Assembly: GCF_947623445.1 (NCBI RefSeq) | Contig: NC_135240.1 | Coordinates: 3,286,001-3,350,000 of the forward strand | Direction of reading: 5' to 3' | Length of the DNA stretch: 64,000 nucleotides | Origin: Clavelina lepadiformis | Taxonomy: Eukaryota > Chordata > Ascidiacea > Aplousobranchia > Clavelinidae | In this document: positions 36,224 to 45,850 of the stretch, piece by piece | Layout: the number at the start of each line of letters is the position of its first letter | Position numbering within the stretch: the stretch's first letter is position 1 | Program-made: the position numbers and the translations under genes | Notes under the pieces: model-generated | Told to the model about the DNA's origin: nothing | The model's input: the letters and a program-made list of their open reading frames with translations, nothing else | The model's database searches: none

Positions 36224-37893
36224 CTGCAGAGATAAGATTAAACCGTTACAATTCATTTTTGTCAGTAAAATTGACATTGTCTTTATTATTTTATCGATAA
36301 ATGCAACCAACATGATGTTTCCTCAAACGTAGGCCAGACTGCTTTGGGTCCTCTTCTTTACGATTTTTTCCAGCGCAATTCTCTTCCGCTAGAAATGATT
36401 TTCAAATTATTTAACACATGTACCTGGTTACATAAGTGCGCACTTGGTTACACAAGCTAGTGTACTATACCTGATGTCACAAAGTCGACCATCTCAATGT
36501 CAGTCATTTGGTTCATATTCAGTGTCGTTGATTTGTTTACTGATATCACCTGTACAAATTAACTTATACATTTACTTTGGCTTCTTTTTAGGTAATTGGG
36601 AAACATTATACTGTACTTTAACTGTTTTTGAGCTCTATCTGATCAAGGACTTTGTCTAAATTGAAAATAGTTAAAAAACGATAAAACTTTCGGTCCAAGC
36701 CACGTGTGTTCATTCAGCTGCCTAGCAGGCTGATTTAAAATATCATCTTACTTGCCAATGGCCTCCCAAAAGAGACTGTCCCTTGTTAACTGTTTATGAT
36801 CACGCCAATTGCATTCATTTTTATGTAGATAATGCTGCAGCAACTTCTTTTTTGTCGGCTAGTTTAGCTGATAAATCAAACACCAAACTCCGCTTATCCT
36901 CAAAAAGCGCAAACATGTACACAATGGGGTTGTTTATGCTCTGGTTAAGTCATTGCATAAAATTACATTTATTATGACTTTTATTTGATGATCAATAGTT
37001 GTGAGAAATGAAAATAATCAGAACGATGGTTTGATTTATTGCTTTTGACTGTGGGAGGTCTTAACCAGCTTTTGTTTCTTAGCATTTGGACATTTCGACT
37101 CAATTTAAATCCTCATATTCATTTCAAAGGGCCGGACTGTCTGTGGCCTTTCCGCTTGACTAAAGAGATCACAATATTGCAAAGTTCATTAGTTCATAAT
37201 TATAATTAATTATAATTGGCCTACCATTAGTCTTTTTTTTCATAAAATTAAATGGTCCTCCGAGCACGCTCAAATATAACGAAATGTCGACTTTTTCCGC
37301 ATTTCGAGTTAGTTGTTTATACTTTCGACAAAACGTATAGGTGAGACGTTGTATTTATTTCCAAAACATTACCGAATTTAAGAAACTTACTGAAATTCCG
37401 AATTAAAAAGGGTTTTTCAACCAATTGCCCATCCAGCCCTACGTACCTTTTTGATCGCCGACCACGCGTTTATTCAATGCCGTTCGATCCAGCCCTAGGC
37501 GGTTTTACATGCCCGCATTCCTCGCATGTTGAGTGAAATTCGAAGTTGGGGTCTGTTAAGTTCAAACGTGCACCAGAAAGATTGCAACTGAACCGCACAT
37601 GTAAAAAGGCTAATTATTAAAGCAAAGGTGCGAGTTTTGTAGGCCTAGCCTTCTATTAGTGTTACTTAGGGCCTCTTTTCTAAAAAAATGAATTGTACTC
37701 GAAAGATACTGAAAAATGTCCAAATGTCCTCTTTAGTTTGCGTTTTCTTGCTAATATTTTCAACACAATTATACTTTTATGACACTTTTCGGCATAAGGC
37801 CTAACTCAAGAGACATTTCGGTGACAGCATGAGGTCTATCACATAAACTTTTAAAACATCAGCATCAGCATAAGCATCCTTTAAACGTAAAAC
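36224..37893. other. Probable 5' side of the RING gene; no gene recognised
   Basis: The first exon and promoter of the minus-strand RING gene should lie here. A candidate 27-base exon (minus strand near 36391-36365, after TTTCTAG and before GTAAAG) has the right phase, but is too short to trust. Otherwise only short frames. Confidence 0.35.
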
Positions 37894-38162
37894 TCTATTT
37901 ACATTGTACTAGCTGGCGAAATTGTATCGTTTTGATATGCACACAATGTTTTCAACGAAAAGTCTGCTTTGACACTCGAATGCAAACTTCTGTCGGAATC
38001 GCACCGCTACGGTTCTTTCTTGCAAACTTTATTTGTTATGCTGTCGCCAATGTCTATAAGGAAGTTGCTTCCAAAAATTTTTTTTTGGGTTTTTCAAGCG
38101 CTTCCGTAGTGTCCCTGTAAAACGACAATAAATTAGTTGTTTTTTGCGCCCAGTAGCGACAA
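37894..38162. repeat. Left flank of the long-TIR transposon, source of the copy at 19826
   Basis: Directly adjoins the element and is repeated at 19826-20092. Contains no recognised gene. Confidence 0.7.
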
Positions 38163-38959
38163 CTACGGTAGCCTGTAAAGGCCACAACAATTATAATTTG
38201 GGTTCCGCAAAATATTTATGATCACCACAAAAATATTTCACGTTAGCGCAAAATTTTTATGATCACCACAAAATATATATTTTTTCTCAGCAAAATATTT
38301 TAGAAATTCACAATATATATTTTGTCTCCCTCTAAAATTATTTTGTGCGTTGAAAAAATATTGCGACTTCGAAATATTTTGCAAAGTCGTAATATTTTGC
38401 GAAGTCGAAATATATTTCGCTGTGAAACTTCCACTACCGCAACAAATATAAATTCATCGCACAATATTTCAGAATCGCATCGCAACATTTCAAAATGTGT
38501 GCTTACCGTATGGCAGGCGTAGTTGATGAGGTGTTCGGGAAAGGAATAAGGTTACCAGTCACAGCCACAAATAGTGAGAGATAGTAAGCTTTTGCAAGCC
38601 TTAGCAAGCTTAGGTGTAGACTACACGTTAAACATTGTAAGGTCTTTTGCAAGTTCAGTATGCAAACAAATTGTCTAGGGCTTGGCTGTATAGGTTAGGC
38701 CTACCGAATGTAAGGTGTGGGGCTATAGGCTATGTTGTTTTTTTGTCGCGAAAACATTACAATAATTTTTTCTTGTTCACTATAGGACAGGCCAAAGCTG
38801 TTCATAACAGCAAAAATTTCAACTAACTTTTTAAGAAATTTGTTTTATAAAATGAAGTGTACCTTCTTAGTGTGAAAGCTGATCTTCATTGCAATGAATT
38901 GTGTTGAGTGCCATAATGAAATACCTGACATTTTTATGATATGTTCACACTGTGGTCAC
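38163..38959 (+). repeat. Left terminal inverted repeat, 797 bp
   Basis: About ten ATATT-centred short palindromes (AAATATTT, AAATATATTT and similar) sit between 38205 and 38470, spaced by CGAAGTC or CACCACA-type text. They could be transposase binding sites. The inner 26 bases also encode the end of the transposase. Confidence 0.88.
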
Positions 38960-39670
38960 CTCGAAACTCAAGGTCACTAAAAAAGTTGCGCCACCAACAG
39001 GCACGAAACCTGGAGAATATTGACCACCAGCTTTCTATCCGCTGATTTCGGGGTGATGGTACATAACGATGCGAGTTAATTTTATCTCGAAAAAAGCACT
39101 GCGCTGCTGCCAACAATCCATTTTCTGTACCCAAATCTGATACTACTTCAATCGGACAGCCTTGGAAGTGAGTGACAGCTTTAATATACATATTAGCGAC
39201 AACATGTGGACATTTTTTTGATCGTGTAACATTAAGCCACAGCACTTCTCGACTAAATCCATCAATTGCACCATGTATAGAAAATCCGAATGGTTTCAGC
39301 TTGTCGTGTACCATCTGTGTGCCATGCATAGTTTGGGCCAGGGTTGTGATACTCTCTTCGCCTTAAACGGTGAGCTCTTCGAGCCTCACACCCATTCGGA
39401 TCAATATTACGTAGTACATCAGCTACATACAACCTTGTTACTCTTAAACCTTCCATTTGTAATGTGTGCCAAACTGACCGATATCCACGAAAAGAAGACG
39501 GTCCATCTAACAACTCCTCGATACGTTTTTCTGCCTGAAATAAAACGGCGATGTCTTTTTTCCAGCCACATCTTCAATATTGTGCAATCGTCTCTTTAAA
39601 GTTCTCATACTGATTGCGCAGTTATGAAGACTGTGTAGCAATTGTAAAATTTCTCCTTCTCATATCCTGA
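38934..39670 (-). pseudogene. Frameshifted DDE integrase-type transposase of the long-TIR element
   Basis: Read from right to left: a helix-turn-helix-like stretch (ISMRTLKRRLHN, about 39630-39590), a second DNA-binding part, then the catalytic core. The first Asp is in YAWHTDG, after which the frame shifts by one base near 39310; in the new frame come IDGFSREVLW, the second Asp in VVSDLGTENG, and the Glu in RNQRIESWWS, with 33 residues between the second Asp and the Glu, as in D,D-35-E cores. A further break lies between the HTH and the core near 39514. The last residues are encoded inside the left inverted repeat. The enzyme would have cut and joined the element ends; this copy is inactive. 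Confidence 0.75.
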
Positions 39671-39943
39671 ATGGAAATATTCAGATATTATTTGATCTTG
39701 ATCCAAAGTAGTAGCTGCAAAACATAAAAACAACAGGTGGACTTTTGAGACATGACTTGGCACGTTGTATCATATATCTTTTACTAAATAATAATTAGTT
39801 ATTAATAATAATACACAGACACATAGTCGATTTAGGTAAAACATTTCTCGTTGGTGTGAAAAAGAAAACAAAAAATATGTTAGTCTACAGCCAAATTTTC
39901 ATTAAAATATTTATATCTTTACTTGAAAGGTACGCTACTCACC

Positions 39944-40741
39944 GTGACCACAGTGTGAACATATCATAAAAATGTCAGGTATTTCATTATGGCACTCAAC
40001 ACAATTCATTGCAATGAAGAGCAGCTTTCACACTAAGAAGGTACACTTCATTTTATAAAACAAATTTCTGAAAAGTTAGTTAAAATTTTTGCTGTTATGA
40101 ACAGCTTTGGCCTGTCCTATAGTGAACAAGAAAAAATTATTGTAATGTTTTCGCGACAAAAAAAAACAACATAGCCTATAGCCCCACACCTAACATTCGG
40201 TAGGCCTAACCTATACAGCCAAGCCCTAGACAATTTGTTTGCATACTGAACTTGCAAAAGACCTTACAATGTTTAACGTGTAGCCTACACCTAAGCTTGC
40301 TAAGGCTTGCAAAAGCTTACTATCTCTCACTATTTGTGGCTGTGACTGGTAACCTTATTCCTTTCCCGAACACCTCATCAACTACGCCTGCCATACGGTA
40401 AGCACACATTTTGAAATGTTGCGATGCGATTCTGAAATATTGTGCGATGAATTTATATTTGTTGCGGTAGTGGAAGTTTCACAGCGAAATATATTTCGAC
40501 TTCGCAAAATATTTCGACTTTGCAAAATATTTCGAAGTCGCAATATTTTTTCAACGCACAAAATAATTTTAGAGGGAGACAAAATATATATTGTGACTTT
40601 CTAAAATATTTTGCTGAGAAAAAATATATATTTTGTGGTGATCATAAAAATTTTGCGCTAACGTGAAATATTTTTGTGGTGATCATAAATATTTTGCGGA
40701 ACCCAAATTATAATTGCTGTGGCCTTTACAGGCTACCGTAG
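39944..40741 (-). repeat. Right terminal inverted repeat, 798 bp
   Basis: Reverse complement of the left repeat with a few differences, for example AATTGCTGTGG near 40720 against CACAACAATT on the left, and small changes in the ATATT array. Confidence 0.88.
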
Positions 40742-40809
40742 AAATGATTACACATAACACAACAAACAATTTAAAAAAATTCTGGACATTTAAGAATATT
40801 TTAGCATTC

Positions 40810-40876
40810 CCCCCCGGACGCAGTTTGAACACTAACATTCCGAACATGTCCGGGAAACTCCGGACGTATGGCAACC
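40810..40876 (-). mobile_element. Possible hAT element end
   Basis: On the minus strand GGTTGCCATACGTCCGGAG followed by CCCGGACATGTTCGG has the look of a hAT terminal region. No second end or target duplication was found. Confidence 0.3.
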
Positions 40877-41324
40877 GCCATTAGCTATACTGCTATAGCT
40901 TAACACTAGAACGGCCGAGGTGTCGAAATCGACATTTTTTGAATTTTGATGTATATTTTGTTTTAGTAAAAGCAGTTGCAACGATATAAAATTTTCAGTA
41001 GCTTCCTAACTTTCTTGAAAGAGTTTGGATAAGTAACATTTACCGAAATTTGATTTTCGATTTATTTTTTACAACCTGTTATACCAGGGGTGTAATTTGA
41101 TGGTGCTATGATAACTTGCTTTTTGTTTGGAAAATTGCTTTATTCTTTAGTCAACAATTTGCCATTTCTACGTGCGATACAATGAAAATTGGATGAGTGA
41201 AACTGGGCTGGTAGCTGAAGGCCTTATGTCTTGGTCGATATTGCAAAATTTAGAATATGTATGAAACGATAAGAGCGTATACTCACTGAAGAAATGTGAA
41301 ACTAAATGAATTTGAAAATAAAAG
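40877..41324. other. No gene seen
   Basis: A+T-rich sequence without recognisable frames or repeats. Confidence 0.45.
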
Positions 41325-41492
41325 TTACATCATTCTAGTGGGCAATAAATCACCCGGTATATAGTTGAGTAGTAGGTAGATTGTTAGCGCATAGGTTAAT
41401 TCAGTAATAGTAGGCTAGTAGGAAAAGAGTAAAATATGAACCTCATTTATCTGATGTTCGTTGTTCTGAACTGTAAAAATATGGGATGCCTA
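41325..41492 (+). mobile_element. Diverged, shortened relative of the nested hAT MITE
   Basis: Blocks such as GATTGTTAGCGCAT, CAGTAATAGTAGGCTAG, and CATTTATCTGAT followed by GTTGTTCTGAA occur in the same order as inside the MITE at 11852-12592, and the right end AAATATGGGATGCCTA matches its end AAATATGGTAAGCCTA. The left end and middle are deleted. Confidence 0.65.
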
Positions 41493-41499
41493 TTCTTAT

Positions 41500-42170
41500 T
41501 TCTTAGCTTGTATGCCAACTACTACTATCTGTTCTGCCTACTGCCTAGCTTGTATGCCAAACATGTGCAACCAGTGGCCCGCGGGCCGCACTGCGGCCCG
41601 CCAGGTTGTTCCGTGCGGCCCGCGTGGTGCTCAGCAAAATGTTAGAACTTCATACTAGCCATCACTATTTCATGCAGTTTACATCAAAGCAATGGAAATT
41701 TTCGCACGCTGTGTATAGAAATATTACCCTTTGTGATGCAACAATGCTGCGTTGCATATTTTCGCAATACGCTTGATTGAATTTAGTTTCCTCATCTTCC
41801 ATCTACAATTATTGTCACAAGTGTGTCGTGGACTGCATTAAATCTATTTCTTAACTACATAAACTGCATAGGAAAGTCGTTTTACGATACTAATTTTTTC
41901 TGAAAAAATCATGTGGCCCGCGTTGTCATTTAAAATTTTGTATTTGGCCCTCCAGTGAAAAAGGTTGCACATGCCATGCCATGTGGCATGGTTACAATGT
42001 ATGCCAACTACTACCAGGTTTTGTTCCTAGCTTGTATGTCAACTATTATCAGTTGTTGTTCTTCGCTTGTATGCCAACTATTACCATCTTTTGTTTCTGG
42101 CTTGTATGCCAACTCTACCAGGTTTTGTTCCTGGCTGGCTGGCTTGTAAGTTGTATGCCAAATTGCCAAC
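41500..42170 (+). repeat. Minisatellite of about 36-40 bp units, split by a transposon
   Basis: Units with the core GCTTGTATGCCAACTA and a TTTTGTTCCT-type tail occur at about 41505, 41547, 41998, 42029, 42066 and 42102, with many small changes. The array is interrupted between 41562 and about 41996 by the hAT-type insertion. Open frames here are by-products of the repeat. Confidence 0.7.
41563..41975. mobile_element. hAT-type MITE inserted in the minisatellite
   Basis: Left end CATGTGCAACC and right end GGTTGCACATG are inverted repeats, with GGCCCGC-rich blocks just inside, as in the element at 8366. The exact target duplication is unclear because the host repeat is itself ATGCC-rich. A palindrome CCATGCCA-TG-TGGCATGG follows at 41974-41991. 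Confidence 0.7.
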
Positions 42171-42610
42171 TACTCTCATTGTGATTCTGACTTTTTGATG
42201 GCTATACAATGACTACTTCAAAATTTTACCACGGGCATCGTATTGGTTAATCCGGCCCTGGGCTGTAAGGGAACTGTTTCTAAACGAACTGGTAGCTGAT
42301 CTCAACTACTTCGGCTGTCGTATGAATTTTATGAGGCATTGTATTGTTTTCGTGAAAAATCACTCCAGTTGACCGAAAACCCTGTAACGTGGGGAAAATT
42401 TTTTCCACCTTTGTAACACGGGTAAGTATATCAATATTTTCATCCATCTTGACTTAATAAAAGAAGACATGACATGAAGAACTGGAAGCTACCAGTGCAG
42501 GTGAGCAGGCATGTTTGTTGTATATTGCACAAACAGTTAGTGGTGACATGCAATTAGTTTTTACGCTGTTGGTATTAATATTTCTTAGTATACAGCATAT
42601 ATTTTTTCAG
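42171..42610. other. No gene recognised
   Basis: A donor-like CCAGTGCAG/GTGAGC at about 42500 could end an exon of the coiled-coil fragment that follows, but the coding part before it is short and uncertain. Confidence 0.3.
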
Positions 42611-42759
42611 GAATTGACAGATTTACAAAAATCGGTACCGGAATTGACAATAGATAATGACAGACTGCAGCACGAAAAAGAATAGCCTATCTTGTTAAAG
42701 AGCGTAGTGTTGCGGAGAAGAAATTAGCTGACCAGGCTGCTGAGGCTAAACACTTAAAC
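42611..42759 (+). pseudogene. Coiled-coil exon fragment, frameshifted
   Basis: Between the acceptor TATATTTTTTCAG and the donor AAC/GTGAGT there are 149 bases. One frame gives ELTDLQKSVPELTIDNDRLQ and runs into TAG; after a frame change the rest reads RIAYLVKERSVAEKKLADQA and on to EAKHLN. Both halves have the heptad, charge-rich look of a coiled coil. I do not recognise the gene. The splice sites are good, so it was a real exon that has since been broken. Confidence 0.5.
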
Positions 42760-43810
42760 GTGAGTATTTCCGTTTACCATGGTATGTTACCAAGAGCTTA
42801 TACTTCAGTGTGCTATGTTAACGGCCAATTTTGAGTGATTGATGTGTCCCGCTTTCGTGAAGTGAATTGTTCTTTTTAAATATATTCATCTTCGTAGTTA
42901 CGCAGGTAATTACATATATTTACCTACTGGGTAGTTATATGTCGTTTAATGACACTTTGATTATAAAGCGATTAAAATAAAATAAAAGTTAAAATAAAAT
43001 AAAGCGTTAAAATAAAGTCAAAATTTGTCAAATTATGGGTTTTGACACAGTTTTTGTGTTTCTTGAAAGTTATTTTTGTAAAAATCCTCGTGGAAGCATT
43101 GTAAATCAGGAACTGCGACACAATAAAACCATATTAACCCATAAAAGCAGGAAATAAGTCACATTGCCCACTTGGATCAGCAGTAACTTTATCGCAAATT
43201 GTCCATTGTTTATTCATTGTTACGTATTTAAGTAATCCTTATGCCACGTAAAGGGGTTTAAATGGATGTTGTTGAAGTCAAATCATGCTGTAGGTGTGGT
43301 ATCACTTGACGGGGAGTATTGTTTCCAGTCCAATTGCTCAACAGCCAAGCAGGAGAGATGAGCTAGCACTGTGTGTACGTGACGCATAGACAAAACCTAC
43401 AACCAATGTAATAAGAAATTGACGACTTCAACTTTATCAATGTTTATCTTGAACAGAATTTATACAAACGTTTTCTTAAACTCTTAGATATTGCAAAATT
43501 ATAGATTTAATATCTTTTCCATCTAAAATTATTGTTACTTTTAAAGTCTTTATCATTAAGTTTGTCTCACACCCAAACTATAAAAGCTTCTATTACTTTG
43601 TAATCAATTCAACACAATATAATTTTGCAAAGTACCTTTATTTTGCCTTCATTGTGGAAGAGTCCTATTTCCAAATTCAAAGAAGTTATTGGCAACATCT
43701 GAAGTTAATATAAAATGAAAGCTGGACAGCAATTCATTAGCATAAAATTTATTCAAGACTATAGAACTACATGTTAAACTTAATTTCTGTCAGTGACCGA
43801 AAAAGAGTGA
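42760..43810. other. No gene seen
   Basis: Low-complexity AAATAAAA runs near 42970-43020 and otherwise featureless A+T-rich DNA. Confidence 0.45.
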
Positions 43811-44514
43811 TCAAAAAAATTTGAAGATACCAACTAAATAATTATATTTGACCTGAAACTTCATCTTAAAGTGCTGTGTGATATGATCTTCGATGCCACC
43901 GATAAAATTCTCCACTTCTTCAACTGAAATTAAATCAGAACCAGATGAAGGAACACTGCAAAATTATATCATATCTTAAATCCTTCAACTTGGCACGATA
44001 TATCCATTAATTAATTATTCATGCTATAGTATGTTCAATATGAATTAATAACATACATTATTACATCAGGGTCATGCAAACTTTTTAGGCTCATGAGCTA
44101 CATTTACAAAAACGAGGTCAAAATGATTGACCAATAAGAGAAGTTCTTATATCATTTGCTAAACAAGGCCCATTTACTGGTTAGGTACTTCAATCATAAA
44201 ATATTTAAGTGTTTTGAGCTAGTACCTAAAAATCCTAACAATGTTTATTGGCATGCAATCGATGTATTCGGCACCACTGTTATATATTTTTCAGTAAACG
44301 CAAACACTTACTTGGTCCATAATTTGGAAATTGATTCGGCCGTGAAAGAAGTTTCGATTGTGTTAATCCCAATGTCTGGTACCGGTATTTTCCATGATAT
44401 TTTGGTGCTTTTAGATTTTTTATGCTTTAAAGATATATTTGCCCACATTGCTTGCATCCAAGTCAATGATAAACAACTGAATTCAATTTTTGGAATGTTG
44501 CAATCAAATTCTGT
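43811..44514 (-). CDS. Two-exon C-terminal end of an unrecognised gene
   Basis: Minus-strand exons 44514-44312 and 43955-43811. The first has the acceptor TTTTCTGCAG and the donor CCAA/GTAAGT, the second the acceptor ATTTTGCAG; the phase fits (AA / T) and the joined frame stays open to a TGA at 43813-43811. The product end is 115 residues: starts TEFDCNIPKIEF, has WMQAMWANISLKHKK, and a second-exon acidic helix SVEEVENFIGGIEDHI. I know no family for it. Intact splice sites and frame argue that it is, or recently was, expressed. Upstream exons should lie right of 44514, but I could not define them. Confidence 0.6.
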
Positions 44515-44867
44515 CTGCAGAAAATAGATCATAAATTTTAAATGGAAATAAAAATCTTGAGCAAACATTTATGCATATAAACAAGCGGTTCTCACCAAAG
44601 AATGCTCAAAACACACAGCAAGCAACGCTAAAATCCAACTCACGTGAACAACATCAACGCATTTAGCTCGACGCACACGACAGGGTTAGAAATTCTAATT
44701 TGGGTCGAGGGTGGAGAGACGCTCTGCATTAGTCGACGTCCTGAAGGTTTCCATTCAGTTTCTATTGTGTATTTGCGTAGGGCCCGAAATTCTCAACGTT
44801 TCGGCGGCGCCGTTTAGCGGTGGTTGAAATAGCACTCTGTATGAACAAAAGTTGGTTGAAGTGGATG
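44515..44867. other. No exon recognised
   Basis: Should hold upstream intron and possibly exons of the minus-strand gene; nothing convincing seen. Confidence 0.35.
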
Positions 44868-44871
44868 TTAA

Positions 44872-45850
44872 CCCTTTGCACTCCACCTACATCCCTGGGA
44901 TGATAAACAAAATTATGTAATGCTATCCACCTACATCCCTGGGATGAATTTTGTGTAAAGCGGTTTTTACAGGTCCATCTACATCCTACGAATGTTAGAA
45001 AATTTTTATCGATTTCGGAACATGCTAGTTTGTTTTTATTACGGTTATCCCCCTAACTCAGCTTAAATTCAAGTTAAATTTGAACTGGAGTCTGGAAAAC
45101 AGTTAGTAAAACTGGGGTAGTAAGAAGCATTTCTTGCATCAGTAATAATGGATTTTGGTTGTTATTGTATTTTATTACTACCTTACAGACGACAGTTGTA
45201 ATTTGACTAATTGGTTTGCAATGCAGTTTTGTAATGTAAAGGTACTTTGTTTTGTAATGCAAAGGTAATGTACCTCTGCTACCAGTGTTAGGCAGAGGAA
45301 TTTTGGTTTCACTGGTCAAGAAACTCTTTGCATTCAGGCTGAACCTTCACACGAAGGTAAAGTTTGGCCAATAGACGTATTCAGTCTATTTATATCAGAT
45401 GACATCATTAGTCTAATGGTGAGAGAAACGAACTGTTACGCTTGTCAGGTCATTGCAGGACAAACTGTAACACGCCATTCACAATTAAATTCCTGGAAAC
45501 CAACCTCCTCATCTGAAATCAAGACAATCATAGGAATTTTTTTTATATGGGAATACACAAACTTCCCCAAATAGCACCGTATTGGTCGAAAAGCAAGCTG
45601 TATGTTCTTTTTCAATATAATAAAATTACAAAAAATTTCACCATTTGTCTGTGTTGAACAAGTATTGTGAAACAGGAAAAAAGGCAAAAAAATAGTAAAA
45701 GTAATTTTTTTCGTAAGAACCACCAGTGGGTCACAACTTAGTAGCAAAATTTTACGCATGACACAATAATAAGTCGCATCAAAGTGAACTTTAAAAAAAC
45801 AGTAATTTTGTTTGTACGACCCACTGGTGGGTCACATCGCAGTGAACGTG
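44872..45850 (+). mobile_element. piggyBac-type element remnant between TTAA sites
   Basis: TTAA at 44868-44871 is followed by CCCTTTGCACTCC and the hairpin CATCCCTGGGATG; TTAA at 45851-45854 is preceded by the reverse of CACGTTCACTGC and the hairpin GACCCACTGGTGGGTC. TTAA targets and palindromes next to the ends are typical of piggyBac. A transposase piece lies inside. The two ends are only loosely alike, so two elements could be joined here. It sits in the intron 18 bases before the ankyrin exon at 45873. Confidence 0.65.
45380..45574 (+). pseudogene. piggyBac transposase N-terminal fragment
   Basis: Frame reads FSLFISDDIISLMVRETNCY, then SQLNSWKPTSSSEIKTIIGI and an F-x-W segment up to a TAG at 45572-45574. 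This is the pattern at the start of the DDE_Tnp_1_7 domain (F-x-x-F-x-D-x-x-I-x-x-I-x-x-E-T-N-x-Y). The catalytic part is absent. Confidence 0.7.

Larger units (their letters stand above)
38163..40741 (-). mobile_element. Long-TIR DNA transposon with integrase-type DDE transposase (IS3EU-like)
   Basis: A 2579-bp element bounded by CTACGGTAGCCTGTAAAGG on the left and its reverse complement on the right. The left repeat spans 38163-38959 and the right 39944-40741, almost identical and inverted. The core between them (about 980 bp) encodes a minus-strand rve-type transposase. I could not find matching target duplications outside the ends. The transposase pattern resembles the IS3EU group; that name is a recollection and needs a database check. 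Confidence 0.8.

Noticed and set aside
41436..42184. Hydrophobic open frames that look like membrane peptides
   Set aside because: They follow the minisatellite units and the MITE; the pattern is repeat-driven.
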